NCBI RefSeq assembly: GCF_018614075.1
Contig: NZ_JAGGOZ010000013.1
Span: 116,523-180,522, forward strand
Source of the DNA: Streptomyces sp. ISL-94
GTDB lineage: Bacteria; Actinomycetota; Actinomycetes; Streptomycetales; Streptomycetaceae
DNA length: 64,000 nucleotides
Direction of reading: 5' to 3'
The position numbers and the translations under genes were made by a program. Under the pieces are notes generated by a model that had not been told where the DNA came from, searched no databases, and saw only the letters and a list, made by a program, of their open reading frames with translations. Positions 16,311 through 25,838 of this stretch are shown in pieces (position 1 is the stretch's first letter; every line of letters begins with the position of its first letter).

Positions 16311-18296
16311 ATGAGTGCCCATGACGCCGTCCCGGTCAGCCTGGCCGAGATCGCCCGGATCGCGGGTGTCGGGCGAGCCGCCGTGAGCAACTGGCGCCGC
16401 CGCCACGACTCCTTCCCCACCCGGATCGGGGGCACCGACGTCAGTCCGCAGTTCTCGCTGGCAGAGGTCGAGCAGTGGCTGCGTGACAACGGCAAGCTCC
16501 GGGACATCGGCGGCCGGGAACTCCTCTGGCCGCGCTTCGAGGCACTCGGCAGCCGGAACGAGTCGGGGCTGGCCATCGCCGAGGCGGCTCGCCGGATGCG
16601 TTCCCCCAGGGCTCGGATCGCCCATCCCGAGCTCTCCGCGCAAGCCCGTGACCTGGTGGCCCAAGCGGCGAAAGCAGGACGGGAAGAGGGACCGCGCGAG
16701 ACCTTCGAGTTCCTGCTGCAACGCTGGCTGGAAACCCATGTCCGACAGCTCAGTACCACGCCGCCGCAGCTCGCCGCGCTGATGGCCCGGATCGCCCTCG
16801 CCGTCCGCCTCGGCCCGGCACAGGGCGGACTGACCCTCCTCGATCCCGCGTGCGGTACCGGGCACCTGGTCGCCGCGGCCGTGCAAGAGTACGACAGCCC
16901 TGGGCTGGAGATACTCGCGTGCGAACGGGACCCGGCGCAGGCCGCGTTGACGGCCGGCCGACTCGAGTTCCTCACGGAGGACCGCGACATCCGGACGCGG
17001 ATCGCCACCGCCGACACACTGCGAGACGACCCGTTCGCCGAAGCGAAAGCCGACGTCGCACTGTGCAACCCCCCCTTCAACGAACGCGACTGGGGCTACG
17101 AGGAGCTCGCCACCGACCAGCGCTGGACGCACGGCCTGCCACCTCGCACCGAGCCCGAACTGGCCTGGGTGCAGCACCTGCTCTCCCACCTCAAGCCGGG
17201 CGGGGCCGCCGTGGTCGTCCTTCCGCCGGCCGTCGCGTCACGCAAGGCGGGCCGCCGTATCCGCGGCTCACTGCTGCGCACCGGAGCGCTCCGAGCGGTC
17301 GTTTCCCTGCCCCCTGGCAGCGCCCAACCGCACAGCGTGTCACTCCAGTTGTGGATCCTCCGCGCGGCGTCGGACGACCCTGCGGCCGCTCCCCCGAGCC
17401 AGGACGCCCTCCTGGTGGACGCCACACGTTTCGCGAGGTCGGGAACGCGCGAGCCCAGCCCCGACTGGGACAGCCTCGGTTCGTTCGTACTCACCTCGAT
17501 GGCGACCCTCGACCAGGCGGGCCAGGAGCCGCCGCAGGGCGCCGTCCACGTGCCCCTGCTCGACCTTCTCGACGACGAGGTGGACGTCACTCCGGGGCGC
17601 TACACCGCGGCGACGGCCGAACCGTCCCGCAAGGAACTCGCCGACAAGTGGGACGAGTTCGGGTCGTTGCTGACCGATCTGGCCGATCATGCGCGGCATC
17701 TGTCCGCACTCGGCTTCGAGGCCGGTACTCCCCAGACCACGACGACGGTGGGGGACCTCGCCAAAGCAGGGGCACTGACACTGCGCGCCGGCCAGCAGCC
17801 GCCGGATTCGGTCGCACCGGCTCGCGGAGCCTGCGTTCCGCTCCTCACCATCGCCGACCTCCTGCACGACGGCAGTCCCAGCGGGGTGGTCCCCACCGGC
17901 TCGGCCCCAGCCATCGCCGAGGAGGGCGACGTCGTGATCGCCGGAGTGGCTCGAGCCTTCAAGGCGTGGGTCCACGAAGGATCGCCGATGGCCCTGGGCC
18001 CTCAGCTCTACATCCTGCGGGTGGATGCGGAGAAGCTGGAAGCCCACTTCCTCGCCGGCTGTCTGCGCGCGCCGGCCAACGGGCGCCAGGCAGGCACCCA
18101 CGCCTCCAGTTCGTCGAGGGTCGACATCCGGCGTCTGCAGGTGCTGCAGCTGCCCCTTGAGCAGCAGATGGCGTATGCGGAGACGTTCCGTCGTCTCCGT
18201 GCCTTCGAAGAGCTGCTCACCGCAACTGACAGTTCGAGCAAGGGGTTGGTGAGCGACATGAGTGATCGACTTGCGGCAGGCGGGCTGACCGCCTGA
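16311..18296 (+). CDS. HsdM-like N6-adenine DNA methylase with N-terminal HTH and S-like tail
   Basis: A 661-residue protein. Residues 8-55 form a helix-turn-helix (SLAEIARIAGVGRAAVSNWR). The methylase core follows an HsdM-type helical region: SAM motif LLDPACGTGHLV near residue 180 and catalytic NPPF (ALCNPPFNERDWGYEEL) near 251. The C-terminal 170 residues resemble half of a type I specificity subunit: GDVVIAGVARAFKAWV, LYILRVDAEKLEAHFLAGCL, then SSSRVDIRRLQVLQLPLEQQ. So recognition and methylation may be fused in one chain. ATG at 16311 follows GGAG with an 8-base gap. No hsdR or separate hsdS is adjacent, so it is either orphan or partnered with the neighbouring system. Common as a single gene in Streptomyces. 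Confidence 0.85.
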   Translation: MSAHDAVPVSLAEIARIAGVGRAAVSNWRRRHDSFPTRIGGTDVSPQFSLAEVEQWLRDNGKLRDIGGRELLWPRFEALGSRNESGLAIAEAARRMRSPRARIAHPELSAQARDLVAQAAKAGREEGPRETFEFLLQRWLETHVRQLSTTPPQLAALMARIALAVRLGPAQGGLTLLDPACGTGHLVAAAVQEYDSPGLEILACERDPAQAALTAGRLEFLTEDRDIRTRIATADTLRDDPFAEAKADVALCNPPFNERDWGYEELATDQRWTHGLPPRTEPELAWVQHLLSHLKPGGAAVVVLPPAVASRKAGRRIRGSLLRTGALRAVVSLPPGSAQPHSVSLQLWILRAASDDPAAAPPSQDALLVDATRFARSGTREPSPDWDSLGSFVLTSMATLDQAGQEPPQGAVHVPLLDLLDDEVDVTPGRYTAATAEPSRKELADKWDEFGSLLTDLADHARHLSALGFEAGTPQTTTTVGDLAKAGALTLRAGQQPPDSVAPARGACVPLLTIADLLHDGSPSGVVPTGSAPAIAEEGDVVIAGVARAFKAWVHEGSPMALGPQLYILRVDAEKLEAHFLAGCLRAPANGRQAGTHASSSSRVDIRRLQVLQLPLEQQMAYAETFRRLRAFEELLTATDSSSKGLVSDMSDRLAAGGLTA

Positions 18297-19126
18297 CCTT
18301 GTTCGGCCGGGGTGGCCCACACCGTTCCGGCTTCCCCTGGGGCTGTCCGCACATGGCCAACCTGCGCGCTGACCAGAAACGCAAGCGGAAGCTGATGGCG
18401 ATGCTCGACCGGCACGGACTCTGAACGGCCGGAGTATCCGACGGTCGTTTCCGTGTTTCGGGGCGTACTGCGCGCCTGCGCCGCTGTTGTCGTCACCGAC
18501 GTGGACGATCACGTGGATGAGGAAGACGGCGAGCGGTGCGGCGCCTCCTGCTCCCTTGCCGGTGGCGGTCGTGACGCCGACGAGCAGCGGCAGTACGAAG
18601 GACACGGAGAAGGCCGGGCCCATGAAGCGGCGGACTGGGCGATCACGTCGACAAGCGACATGATCCGGGCGGGGAACCGCGCCTCAAGGCGTCTCGTACG
18701 GCGTGGTGGGCGGCGGCGCCTCGATTCCGTACTGCTTCAGCAGGGCCGCGATCTCCAGGGCCATGGGCATGACCCTGCCGGCCCGAGCGCCCTCGGACCG
18801 GGCACCAGCCGACGGTAGGCGCGCGATGGCCGGCGCGTGACCACGGGGCCTATCGCGGACCCCGGGCCGGGCCGCCGGTCGACCCGTGCCCCTCGTCTTA
18901 GCGCCGGTCGACGAGGACCAGGAACAGGGCGAGGAAGTTAAACCAGCATGACTTCTTGCACGGCCTGTGGGCGTGGGATCCCACATCGGCGTGGCGGCGG
19001 CCCTGATCCCGCCCGCGCCGCCACGCGCCAGCACCCCCTCGCTCTGCGGAGGGGCGCCCGGATCGCTACTGCTCGGCGACCGTCGCTCCACGCTGCCGAC
19101 GACTTATAGACGTTAGAAAATGGAGT
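18297..19126. other. 830-bp stretch without a convincing gene; possible relics
   Basis: No frame here has a supported start, length and Streptomyces-like codon bias. Three short pieces may be relics: a plus-strand 23-codon frame at 18353-18424 (MANLRADQKRKRKLMAMLDR); a minus-strand hydrophobic piece starting at 18623 (FVLPLLVGVTTATGKGAGG, then FLIHVIVHVGDD) that could be the end of a small membrane protein; and a minus-strand 28-codon frame at 18684-18770 (MPMALEIAALLKQYGIEAPP). Another minus-strand frame ends at 18898 with FNFLALFLVLVDRR. TATAGA at 19105-19110 is a possible -10 box for the phosphatase gene. Likely the decayed edge of the defence island. Confidence 0.4.
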
Positions 19127-21961
19127 ATGAGCGACCTCCTTGGACATGTCCGGCGTTGGCTGCTCGGCTCGACCACGAGCTCTTCCGCTCCCCCTCGGCG
19201 TCCCTGCTCAGGACACCACCAGGAGCATCAGGAGCACGCCCAGCCCCTCAAGGGAAGGGCGCCGCGGCCGCAGCGTCTGTCCTCCCTGCTGAGCGTGCGC
19301 AGCGTGGCCGGCGAGGTGTTCCTCCTGCAGCTGGCCGTCGTGGTGCTTCTCGTCGCCGCCGCGGTGGTGGCGCTCGTGGTGCAGGCCCGGAGCGACGCCA
19401 TGCTGGACGCCCGGGACCGTACGCTCGCCGCCGCCGGAACGTTCGCGGAGTCTCCGGGAATCGTCGCCGCCCTGCGCAGCCCCCATCCGAGCGCGGTGCT
19501 ACAGCCGAGCGCCCAGGCGGCCCGGAAGATCGCCGGGGTCGACGGCATCAACGTGTACACACTCGACGGGGTCACCCTCACCCACAGCGACCCGCGGCAG
19601 ATCGGGAAGCACGTCGTCGGCCCCTTCTCCAAGGCGGCGGCCGGCAAGTCCTTCACCGAGACATTCGAAGGGTCCCTGGGGCAGTCCGTGGTCTCGGTGG
19701 TCCCCGTCAAGGACTCCGACGGCCGCGTCATCGCCATCGTCTCCTCCCCGGTCACAGTCCAGAACGTCCAGAACATGGTGAACCGGCAGCTGCCGGTCGT
19801 CCTCGGCAGCGCAGCCGCGGTGCTCGCCCTGTCCGCGGGCGGGACGGCTCTGGTGAGCCGTCGGCTGCTGCGCCAAACCCACGGCCTGGGACCAGCCGAG
19901 ATGACGAGGATGTACGAGCACCACGACGCGGTGCTGCACGCGGTGCGAGAGGGCGTACTGATCGTCGGCGGCGGCGGACGGCTGCTGCTGGCCAATGACG
20001 AGGCGCGGCGGCTGCTGGATCTCCCGGTGGACGCAGAAGGGCTCTCCGTCACGGACCTGGGTCTGGAGGAGGGGATCGCCGATCCCATCGCATCGGGCCG
20101 TTCCGCGACCGACGAGCTGCACATGGCAGCCGATCGGCTGCTGGCGGTGAACATCCGGCCCACCGCCCCCTTCGGTCAGGCCGGGACCGTCGTCACCCTG
20201 CGGGACACCACCGAGCTGCGGGCGCTCTCCGGCAGGGCCGAGGTGGCCCGAGAGCGGCTGAAATTGCTCTACGACGCGGGGGTGCAGGTCGGAACGACCC
20301 TGAACGTGGAGCGCACCGCGGAGGAACTGGCTGAGGTGGCGGTCCCGCGGTTCGCCGACGTGGTCACGGTCGACCTGCTGGACCCGGTGCTGCGCGGCGA
20401 GGAGCCGCCCGAAGCGAGCGCCGAGATGCGCCGCACCGCCGTCGTCGGCCTTGAGGGCGACCACCCGCTCTCCCCCGTGGGCGAGCTGATCCGGTTCGCT
20501 CCCACCGGTCCCATGGCCGCCGGGCTGGCCGGCGGCCGCGCGGTCCTGGAGGCCGACCTGCGCGCCACCCACCGCTGGCGGGCCCAGCACCAGGCCAACG
20601 CCCTGCAGATCCTGGACCGCGGCATCCACTCCCTGATCGTCGTGCCCCTGCGGGCCCGGGGCGTGGTGCTGGGGATGGCCGGCTACTGGCGGGGGCAGGA
20701 CTCCCCGCCGTTCGACGACGAGGACGTGTCCTTCGCCGAGGAGCTGACCGCCCGGGCGGCCGTGTCCGTCGACAATGCCCGCCGCTACACCCGCGAGCAC
20801 ACCATGGCCGTCACCCTGCAGCGCAGCCTGCTGCCCCGGGGCGTACCGGAGCAGTCCGCCGTCGAGGTCGCGCACCGCTATCTGGCCGCCCAGGCCGGGG
20901 TGGGCGGTGACTGGTTCGACGTCATCCCGTTGCCCGGCACCCGGGTGGCCCTGGTGGTCGGCGACGTCGTCGGCCACGGTGTCCACGCCGCCGCCACCAT
21001 GGGCCGCCTGCGCACCGCCGTGTACAACTTCTCCACCCTCGACCTGCCCCCGGACGAACTCCTGAGCCACCTGGACGAGCTGGTCGCCCACATCGACACC
21101 GACGAGCAGGAGTGGCAGGGGATCACCGGAGCCACCTGCCTGTGCGCCATCTACGATCCCGTCTCGGGGCGGGTGACCGCCGCCGCCGCCGGGCATCCGG
21201 GCCCCGCTCTGGTCGGCCCCGACGGAACCGTGTCCTTCCCCGAGGTGCCGGTCTCCCCGCCGCTGGGCCTGGGCGCGGGTATGCCCATGGAGACCACGAT
21301 GCTCACCCTGCCCGAGGGCTCCCGGCTGGCACTCTTCACCGACGGGCTGATCGAGAGCCGCGACCGCGATCCGGACGCCGGCCTGGCAGCGCTGCGCGCC
21401 GCCCTGTCCGGGCCCGCCCGCACCCCGGAGGAAACCTGCACCGCGGTGATCGACGCGATGCTGCCCACCAGGCCCAGCGACGATGTCGCGCTGCTGGTGG
21501 CCCGCACCCGCCTGCTGGACCCGGCGCGGATCGCCGAGTGGGACGTGTCCCCCGACCCCGCGGCGGTGTCCCCGGTGCGCAACGCCTGCGCCCGCCGACT
21601 GGCAGACTGGGGCCTCGAGGACATCGCGTTCACCACGGAACTCATCCTCAGCGAGCTGATGACCAACGCCATCCGCTACGGCTCCGAGCCCATCCGGGTG
21701 AGGCTGCTGTACGACCGCTGCCTGGTCTGCGAGGTCTCCGACGGGTCCAGCACCTCGCCGCACCTGCGCCGGGCCGCGGACACCGACGAGGGCGGCCGCG
21801 GCCTGTTCCTCGTCGCGCAGTTCGCCGAGCGCTGGGGCACCCGCTACACAGCCCGCGGCAAGATCATCTGGAGCGAGCAGGCGCTCCACGACGGGGCCGC
21901 ACCGGCCGCGATGGATCTCGGGGAGGCGCTCCTGGCCGGATGGGACGACGAGGGGTTCTGA
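19127..21961 (+). CDS. Membrane sensor SpoIIE-family phosphatase with PAS, GAF and HATPase domains
   Basis: A 944-residue multidomain signalling protein. Order: basic cytosolic N-terminus; TM1 about 64-86; extracytoplasmic CitA/DcuS-like sensor about 90-215 (GINVYTLDGVTLTHSDPRQI); TM2 about 222-243; PAS about 262-360; GAF about 375-560; PP2C/SpoIIE phosphatase about 575-790 (GGDWFDVIPL, VGDVVGHG, LFTDGLIESR, PSDDVALLVAR); HATPase about 815-925 (ELILSELMTNAIRYG, DEGGRGLFLVAQF). Family knowledge: such proteins dephosphorylate anti-anti-sigma factors, while the ATPase can act as an anti-sigma kinase, so both halves of a partner switch are on one chain. Start ATG at 19127 has GGAG only one base away, so the exact start is uncertain. 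No sigma or anti-anti-sigma gene is adjacent. Confidence 0.9.
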   Translation: MSDLLGHVRRWLLGSTTSSSAPPRRPCSGHHQEHQEHAQPLKGRAPRPQRLSSLLSVRSVAGEVFLLQLAVVVLLVAAAVVALVVQARSDAMLDARDRTLAAAGTFAESPGIVAALRSPHPSAVLQPSAQAARKIAGVDGINVYTLDGVTLTHSDPRQIGKHVVGPFSKAAAGKSFTETFEGSLGQSVVSVVPVKDSDGRVIAIVSSPVTVQNVQNMVNRQLPVVLGSAAAVLALSAGGTALVSRRLLRQTHGLGPAEMTRMYEHHDAVLHAVREGVLIVGGGGRLLLANDEARRLLDLPVDAEGLSVTDLGLEEGIADPIASGRSATDELHMAADRLLAVNIRPTAPFGQAGTVVTLRDTTELRALSGRAEVARERLKLLYDAGVQVGTTLNVERTAEELAEVAVPRFADVVTVDLLDPVLRGEEPPEASAEMRRTAVVGLEGDHPLSPVGELIRFAPTGPMAAGLAGGRAVLEADLRATHRWRAQHQANALQILDRGIHSLIVVPLRARGVVLGMAGYWRGQDSPPFDDEDVSFAEELTARAAVSVDNARRYTREHTMAVTLQRSLLPRGVPEQSAVEVAHRYLAAQAGVGGDWFDVIPLPGTRVALVVGDVVGHGVHAAATMGRLRTAVYNFSTLDLPPDELLSHLDELVAHIDTDEQEWQGITGATCLCAIYDPVSGRVTAAAAGHPGPALVGPDGTVSFPEVPVSPPLGLGAGMPMETTMLTLPEGSRLALFTDGLIESRDRDPDAGLAALRAALSGPARTPEETCTAVIDAMLPTRPSDDVALLVARTRLLDPARIAEWDVSPDPAAVSPVRNACARRLADWGLEDIAFTTELILSELMTNAIRYGSEPIRVRLLYDRCLVCEVSDGSSTSPHLRRAADTDEGGRGLFLVAQFAERWGTRYTARGKIIWSEQALHDGAAPAAMDLGEALLAGWDDEGF

Positions 21962-22083
21962 GAACGCGCCGGTACGGCAGCCGCAGGGAAGACGGCGGAC
22001 ACCCCCGTCCGGGACTGCGCCGGCGGGGCCGCCGAACGTACGCTGGCCTCGATCGGTACGCGACCGCCCGTTATGGAGCCTTT

Positions 22084-23229
22084 GTGCCCGCATCCCGTCT
22101 CCGGACAGCCTTCGTCGCCGCCTTCCTGGCCCTCGCGGCGGCGCCCCTCGGCGCCTGCGGAGACAAGCCCGTCGCCGCGCCCAGGGCGCCCGCGGTGGCC
22201 ACCTCGGCCGCGGACGCCGGCGGCATGGCAGCACTGACCGCAGCGGCAAAGAAGGAGGGCTCGCTCAACACGATCGCGCTCCCGCGCGACTGGGCCAATT
22301 ACGGCGCACTGACCGACGGCTTCGAGAAGAAGTACGGGATCAAGGTCACGAGGGAGAACCCGGAAGGTACCAGCCAGGACGAGATCAACGCCGTGAAGGA
22401 GCACAGGGGCGAAGGCCGCGCCCCCGACGTGATCGACGTGGGGGGTTCGTTCGCGCAGGCCGCGGGCCGGCAGGGTCTGCTCGCTCGGTACGAGGTCGCC
22501 GCGTTCGACCAGATCCCCGAGGAACAGAAGGACCCGCACGCCCGCTGGTACAACAACTACGGCGGCTACATCTCGATCGGCTGTGACGCCAAGCGCGTGA
22601 AGACCTGCCCCTCGACCTTCGCCGATCTGCGCAAGCCCGAGTACAAGGGCCAGGTCGCGCTCAACGGCGATCCCACCAAGTCCGGCTCCGCCTTCGCCGG
22701 CGTGTATGCGGCGGCCCTGGCGAACGGGGGCTCCTTCGACGACATCCAGCCCGGTATCGACTTCTTCGCCGAGCTCAGCAAGAACGGCAACTTCATCCCG
22801 GTCGGATCCTCACCGGACACGATCGCGAAGGGCCAGACCCCGATCAGCATCGACTGGGACTTCCTCAACCTCGGATACGCCGACCAATTCCGCGAGAAGG
22901 GCGCGGACATCGACTGGCGGACCGCCATCCCCTTCGACGGCAGCTTCGCCGAGTACTACGCGGGCGGGGTGAACAAAGACGCCCCGCACCCCGCAGCGGC
23001 ACGTCTGTGGCAGGAGTACGTCTTCAGCCCGGAAGGCCAGAACATCCGGCTCGGCGCCTATGCACGCCCCGTCCTCATGGACGCCATGGAGAAGGACGGC
23101 ACCCTCGATAAGGCCGCCGCGGAGAAACTGCCGACGGTCGAGGGCACGCCGACGTTTCCGACGAAGGCGCAGACGGAGAAGGCGAGAGGGACCGTCAACC
23201 GCGGCTGGGCCGAGGCCGTCTCGGGCTGA
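22084..23229 (+). CDS. Orphan ABC-transporter solute-binding lipoprotein (family 1 / PotD-AfuA-like)
   Basis: A 381-residue exported lipoprotein: signal peptide with lipobox LGAC (cleavage before the Cys of ACGDKP), then a periplasmic-binding fold (LNTIALPRDWANYGALTDGF, APDVIDVGGSFAQAAGRQGL, VALNGDPTKSGSAFAGVYAA, IPFDGSFAEYYAGGVNKDAP). The pattern resembles extracellular solute-binding family 1 proteins for iron, polyamines or similar small ligands; the ligand cannot be told. GTG at 22084 follows GGAG at a good distance. No permease or ATPase gene is nearby: the left neighbour is a SpoIIE phosphatase on the same strand 122 bp away and the right neighbour another one, convergent. It may feed a distant transporter or act as a sensing partner of the upstream sensor phosphatase; the latter is speculation. 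Confidence 0.85.
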   Translation: MPASRLRTAFVAAFLALAAAPLGACGDKPVAAPRAPAVATSAADAGGMAALTAAAKKEGSLNTIALPRDWANYGALTDGFEKKYGIKVTRENPEGTSQDEINAVKEHRGEGRAPDVIDVGGSFAQAAGRQGLLARYEVAAFDQIPEEQKDPHARWYNNYGGYISIGCDAKRVKTCPSTFADLRKPEYKGQVALNGDPTKSGSAFAGVYAAALANGGSFDDIQPGIDFFAELSKNGNFIPVGSSPDTIAKGQTPISIDWDFLNLGYADQFREKGADIDWRTAIPFDGSFAEYYAGGVNKDAPHPAAARLWQEYVFSPEGQNIRLGAYARPVLMDAMEKDGTLDKAAAEKLPTVEGTPTFPTKAQTEKARGTVNRGWAEAVSG

Positions 23230-23555
23230 GTACCGGAGGCGATCCTGGCCAGGCGCGCCCCCGCCCGTCCGGGCTTGCGCGCTACTCCCGCGACCCACTG
23301 CGCTGCTCGGGCACGAGGCAACGAGCCATAGCCTCTAGAGCCTGGGGCGCCACCTGCGGAAACGCCCGGGAGTCAGCTGTAGGACTTGAACATGATTCGA
23401 AACACGGAGCAACTCCCGATCTGGTCTGCTCCCTGCCTGCTCTTTGCAGGTCAAGGGCGGTCTCCGCAGATTCCAGCCATTCGCATGTCCGGTCAGCTTT
23501 CCCCAAGTGTTGCAGGACTCACGCTTCGAGAAGGCCGACGCACTCAACCCCACGG
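23230..23555. other. 326-bp intergenic stretch without a gene
   Basis: Lies between the convergent lipoprotein and SpoIIE genes. GC is lower than its surroundings and no frame shows Streptomyces codon bias. The words GGACTTGAACATG and ATTCGAAAC near 23382-23402 resemble a tRNA T-arm but no cloverleaf can be drawn. It may hold a relic of mobile DNA; nothing firm can be said. Confidence 0.5.
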
Positions 23556-25670
23556 CTACCGGGTGGTCCCCATCCTGTCCACCGGAGCGGTCGGCGGCTC
23601 GGCTTCCAACCGGGCGATGAGCAGGGCGACGTCGTCGTGGTCTTCGGGGCGGCGCAGCTCGCGCAGCAGGAGGTCGCAGGTGTCCTCCAGGTCGCGGTGC
23701 GGGCCGGAGAGCAGGGACAGGAGGACCTCGAAACGGTCGTCGAGGGACTGGCCCCGGGTCTCCACCAGGCCGTCGGTGTACAGGACGAGCTGGTCAGCGG
23801 GGCTCAGGTCGAGGCGGGTGGTGTGGAAGGGGACGCCGCCCACTCCGAGTGGGGCGCCGGTGGGCAGGTCGAGCAGTTCCGGAGGCCGGCCCGGGCGCAT
23901 GAGGACGGGGGGCATGTGTCCGGCCATGGAGATGCGGCACTGCTGGTCGTGGGGATCGTAGACCGCGTAGACGCACGTGGTGAAGGTGTGGTCCATGCCT
24001 GCGGTCGCCTGGTCGAGGTAGCACAGCACCTGGGCCGGCTCGAGATCGAGCTGGGCCAGGGTGCGGGTGGCGGTGCGCAGCTGCCCCATGGTGGCGGCGG
24101 CTTCGATGCCGCTGCCCATGACGTCGCCGATGATCAGGGCGGTCTTGTCACCGGGGAGAGGGATGACGTCGAACCAGTCGCCGCCGATCTCGCTGGTGGC
24201 GCCGGCGGGCTCATAGCGGTGGGCGATGCCCAGGCCGGGCCGCTTCGCGGGCCGGTTCGGCAACAGGTTGCGCTGGAGGGTGAGGGCCGCGTGGCGCTGG
24301 CTCTGGTACCAGCGGGCGTTGTCGATGCAGACGGCCGCGCGGCCGGCGAGCTCGCCGGCCAGGGTGACGTCGTCGTCGTCGAACGAAGCCGGATTGCCGG
24401 CGCGCATCAGGCCCACCACACCGATCACCTCGCCGCGGGCGATCAGCGGCACCGCGAGGTAGGAGTGGACTCCGGCCGCGGCAAGGAGCGCGGCCGCGTC
24501 CTCGTCCCGGGCGATGCGCGGCAGATCCTGATCGGTCACCTTCGCCCGCAGGACGGGACTGGCGGTGTTCACGCACTGGGTGACCAGACGGTCGGTGCCG
24601 TACTGGACGAGGGCGCCGAGGGGGTCGGGGGCCTGCGTGGCCTCGGTCGGGTACGCGGCGACCACCGCCAGCGCTTTGAAGCGTGCGGGACCGGTCGGCA
24701 CCCCGGGGGCGCGCAGGCCCTGGAGGACGCTGTCGAGGACATCCACCGTGGCCAGGTCGGCCACCTCGGGCACGCACACCTCGGCCAGCTCCCGGGCTGT
24801 CTGCTCCAGGTCGAGGGTGGTGCCGATCCGCACCGAGGCGTCGGCGACCAGGGCCAGGCGGCGCCGTGCCCGGGCGGCGTCGGTGGCCGCCCGGTGCTGC
24901 TCGGTGACGTCCACCACCGAGGTGGCCAGGCCCAGCACCCGCCCGGCAGGGTCCTCCAGCCGGTAGAACGAAACCGACCAGGCGCGCTCCTGGCCAGGCT
25001 CCTCCGGGAGGTGCCCGACCGTGAAGCGGTTCAGCTGCGGGACACCCGTGGCCAGGACCTCGCGCATCGCCGACTCGATGGAATCCCCCCTCAGGAACGG
25101 CGGCGGCTGCCCCGCGATGAACCCGGCACGGTCCTGGGCGGGGCGGCCGCGCATCCCTTCCAGCGCCGGATTGACCAGCACGAACCGCAGCTCGGTGTCC
25201 ATGACGCCCAGACCGATCGGTGACTGGGAGATCAGCCGCAAGGACAGCGCCAGGTCCCGCTCCACGCGCCGCAGCGTCACCTGGTCGGTGGCGATCCCCA
25301 GCGCGTAGAGGTCTCCCCGGTCGTCCTGCAGACGCATGTTGCGGAACTCCACCAGCCGCGTGCTGCCGTCCTTGTGCTTGACCGGAAAGCCGCCCGCCCA
25401 GCTCCGCCCGCTCTCCATCACCCGGGCGAACAGCTCGATCACGAGATCCAGGTGCTGCTCGTCGACCAGCAGCCGGCCCGCGAACCGCCCCAGCGCCTCG
25501 TCGGCGGAGTAACCGAACAGTTCCTCGGCCTGCGGGCTCCAGAACACGATCCGCCCGCCGTCGTCCAGCACCACCGCAGCCAGGCTCAGCACATCCAGCA
25601 GCCCGCCGGGGGCCGCCGGACCCGCACCTGCTCCGCCGAGCTCTACTCGGAACGCATCGGACGTACTCAC
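23556..25670 (-). CDS. Cytosolic PAS-PAS-GAF-SpoIIE phosphatase
   Basis: A 704-residue protein with no membrane segment. PAS1 about 20-130 (GGRIVFWSPQAEELFGYSAD), PAS2 about 140-255 (SPIGLGVMDTELRFVLVNPA), GAF about 265-455 (LAVPLIARGEVIGVVGLMRA), PP2C/SpoIIE about 470-690 with the metal-binding aspartates in GGDWFDVIPLPG, IIGDVMGSG, YTDGLVETRG and HDDVALLIARL. Unlike the phosphatase at 19127 it has no C-terminal HATPase, so it should be a pure phosphatase for an anti-anti-sigma factor, tuned by ligands of the PAS/GAF domains. The two share the GAF-to-PP2C half and the motif LTLQR-LLP at the junction, so they are paralogues facing each other around the solute-binding gene. Confidence 0.92.
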   Translation of the reverse strand: MSTSDAFRVELGGAGAGPAAPGGLLDVLSLAAVVLDDGGRIVFWSPQAEELFGYSADEALGRFAGRLLVDEQHLDLVIELFARVMESGRSWAGGFPVKHKDGSTRLVEFRNMRLQDDRGDLYALGIATDQVTLRRVERDLALSLRLISQSPIGLGVMDTELRFVLVNPALEGMRGRPAQDRAGFIAGQPPPFLRGDSIESAMREVLATGVPQLNRFTVGHLPEEPGQERAWSVSFYRLEDPAGRVLGLATSVVDVTEQHRAATDAARARRRLALVADASVRIGTTLDLEQTARELAEVCVPEVADLATVDVLDSVLQGLRAPGVPTGPARFKALAVVAAYPTEATQAPDPLGALVQYGTDRLVTQCVNTASPVLRAKVTDQDLPRIARDEDAAALLAAAGVHSYLAVPLIARGEVIGVVGLMRAGNPASFDDDDVTLAGELAGRAAVCIDNARWYQSQRHAALTLQRNLLPNRPAKRPGLGIAHRYEPAGATSEIGGDWFDVIPLPGDKTALIIGDVMGSGIEAAATMGQLRTATRTLAQLDLEPAQVLCYLDQATAGMDHTFTTCVYAVYDPHDQQCRISMAGHMPPVLMRPGRPPELLDLPTGAPLGVGGVPFHTTRLDLSPADQLVLYTDGLVETRGQSLDDRFEVLLSLLSGPHRDLEDTCDLLLRELRRPEDHDDVALLIARLEAEPPTAPVDRMGTTR

Positions 25671-25838
25671 CGTCCCATCGTCCCCCCGAACCGGCGACGG
25701 GGCGCCCGCCAGGCTGCGCAGGCGAGCGGTTACGGAGCGTGTCCGGTCAGGACGTGACGTGCGGGCTCAGGGGCTGGGCCCACGGACCAGGAGCCGCGTT
25801 ACGCGCCGCGTCGTCCGCCCCGCCCCGCAGCCTCCCCG

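Noticed and set aside
18353..18424. 23-codon frame MANLRADQKRKRKLMAMLDR... as a small gene
   Set aside because: No ribosome site and no recognisable family; too short to support alone.
23370..23410. tRNA-like T-arm words (GGACTTGAACATG, ATTCGAAAC)
   Set aside because: No acceptor, D or anticodon arm can be paired around them.
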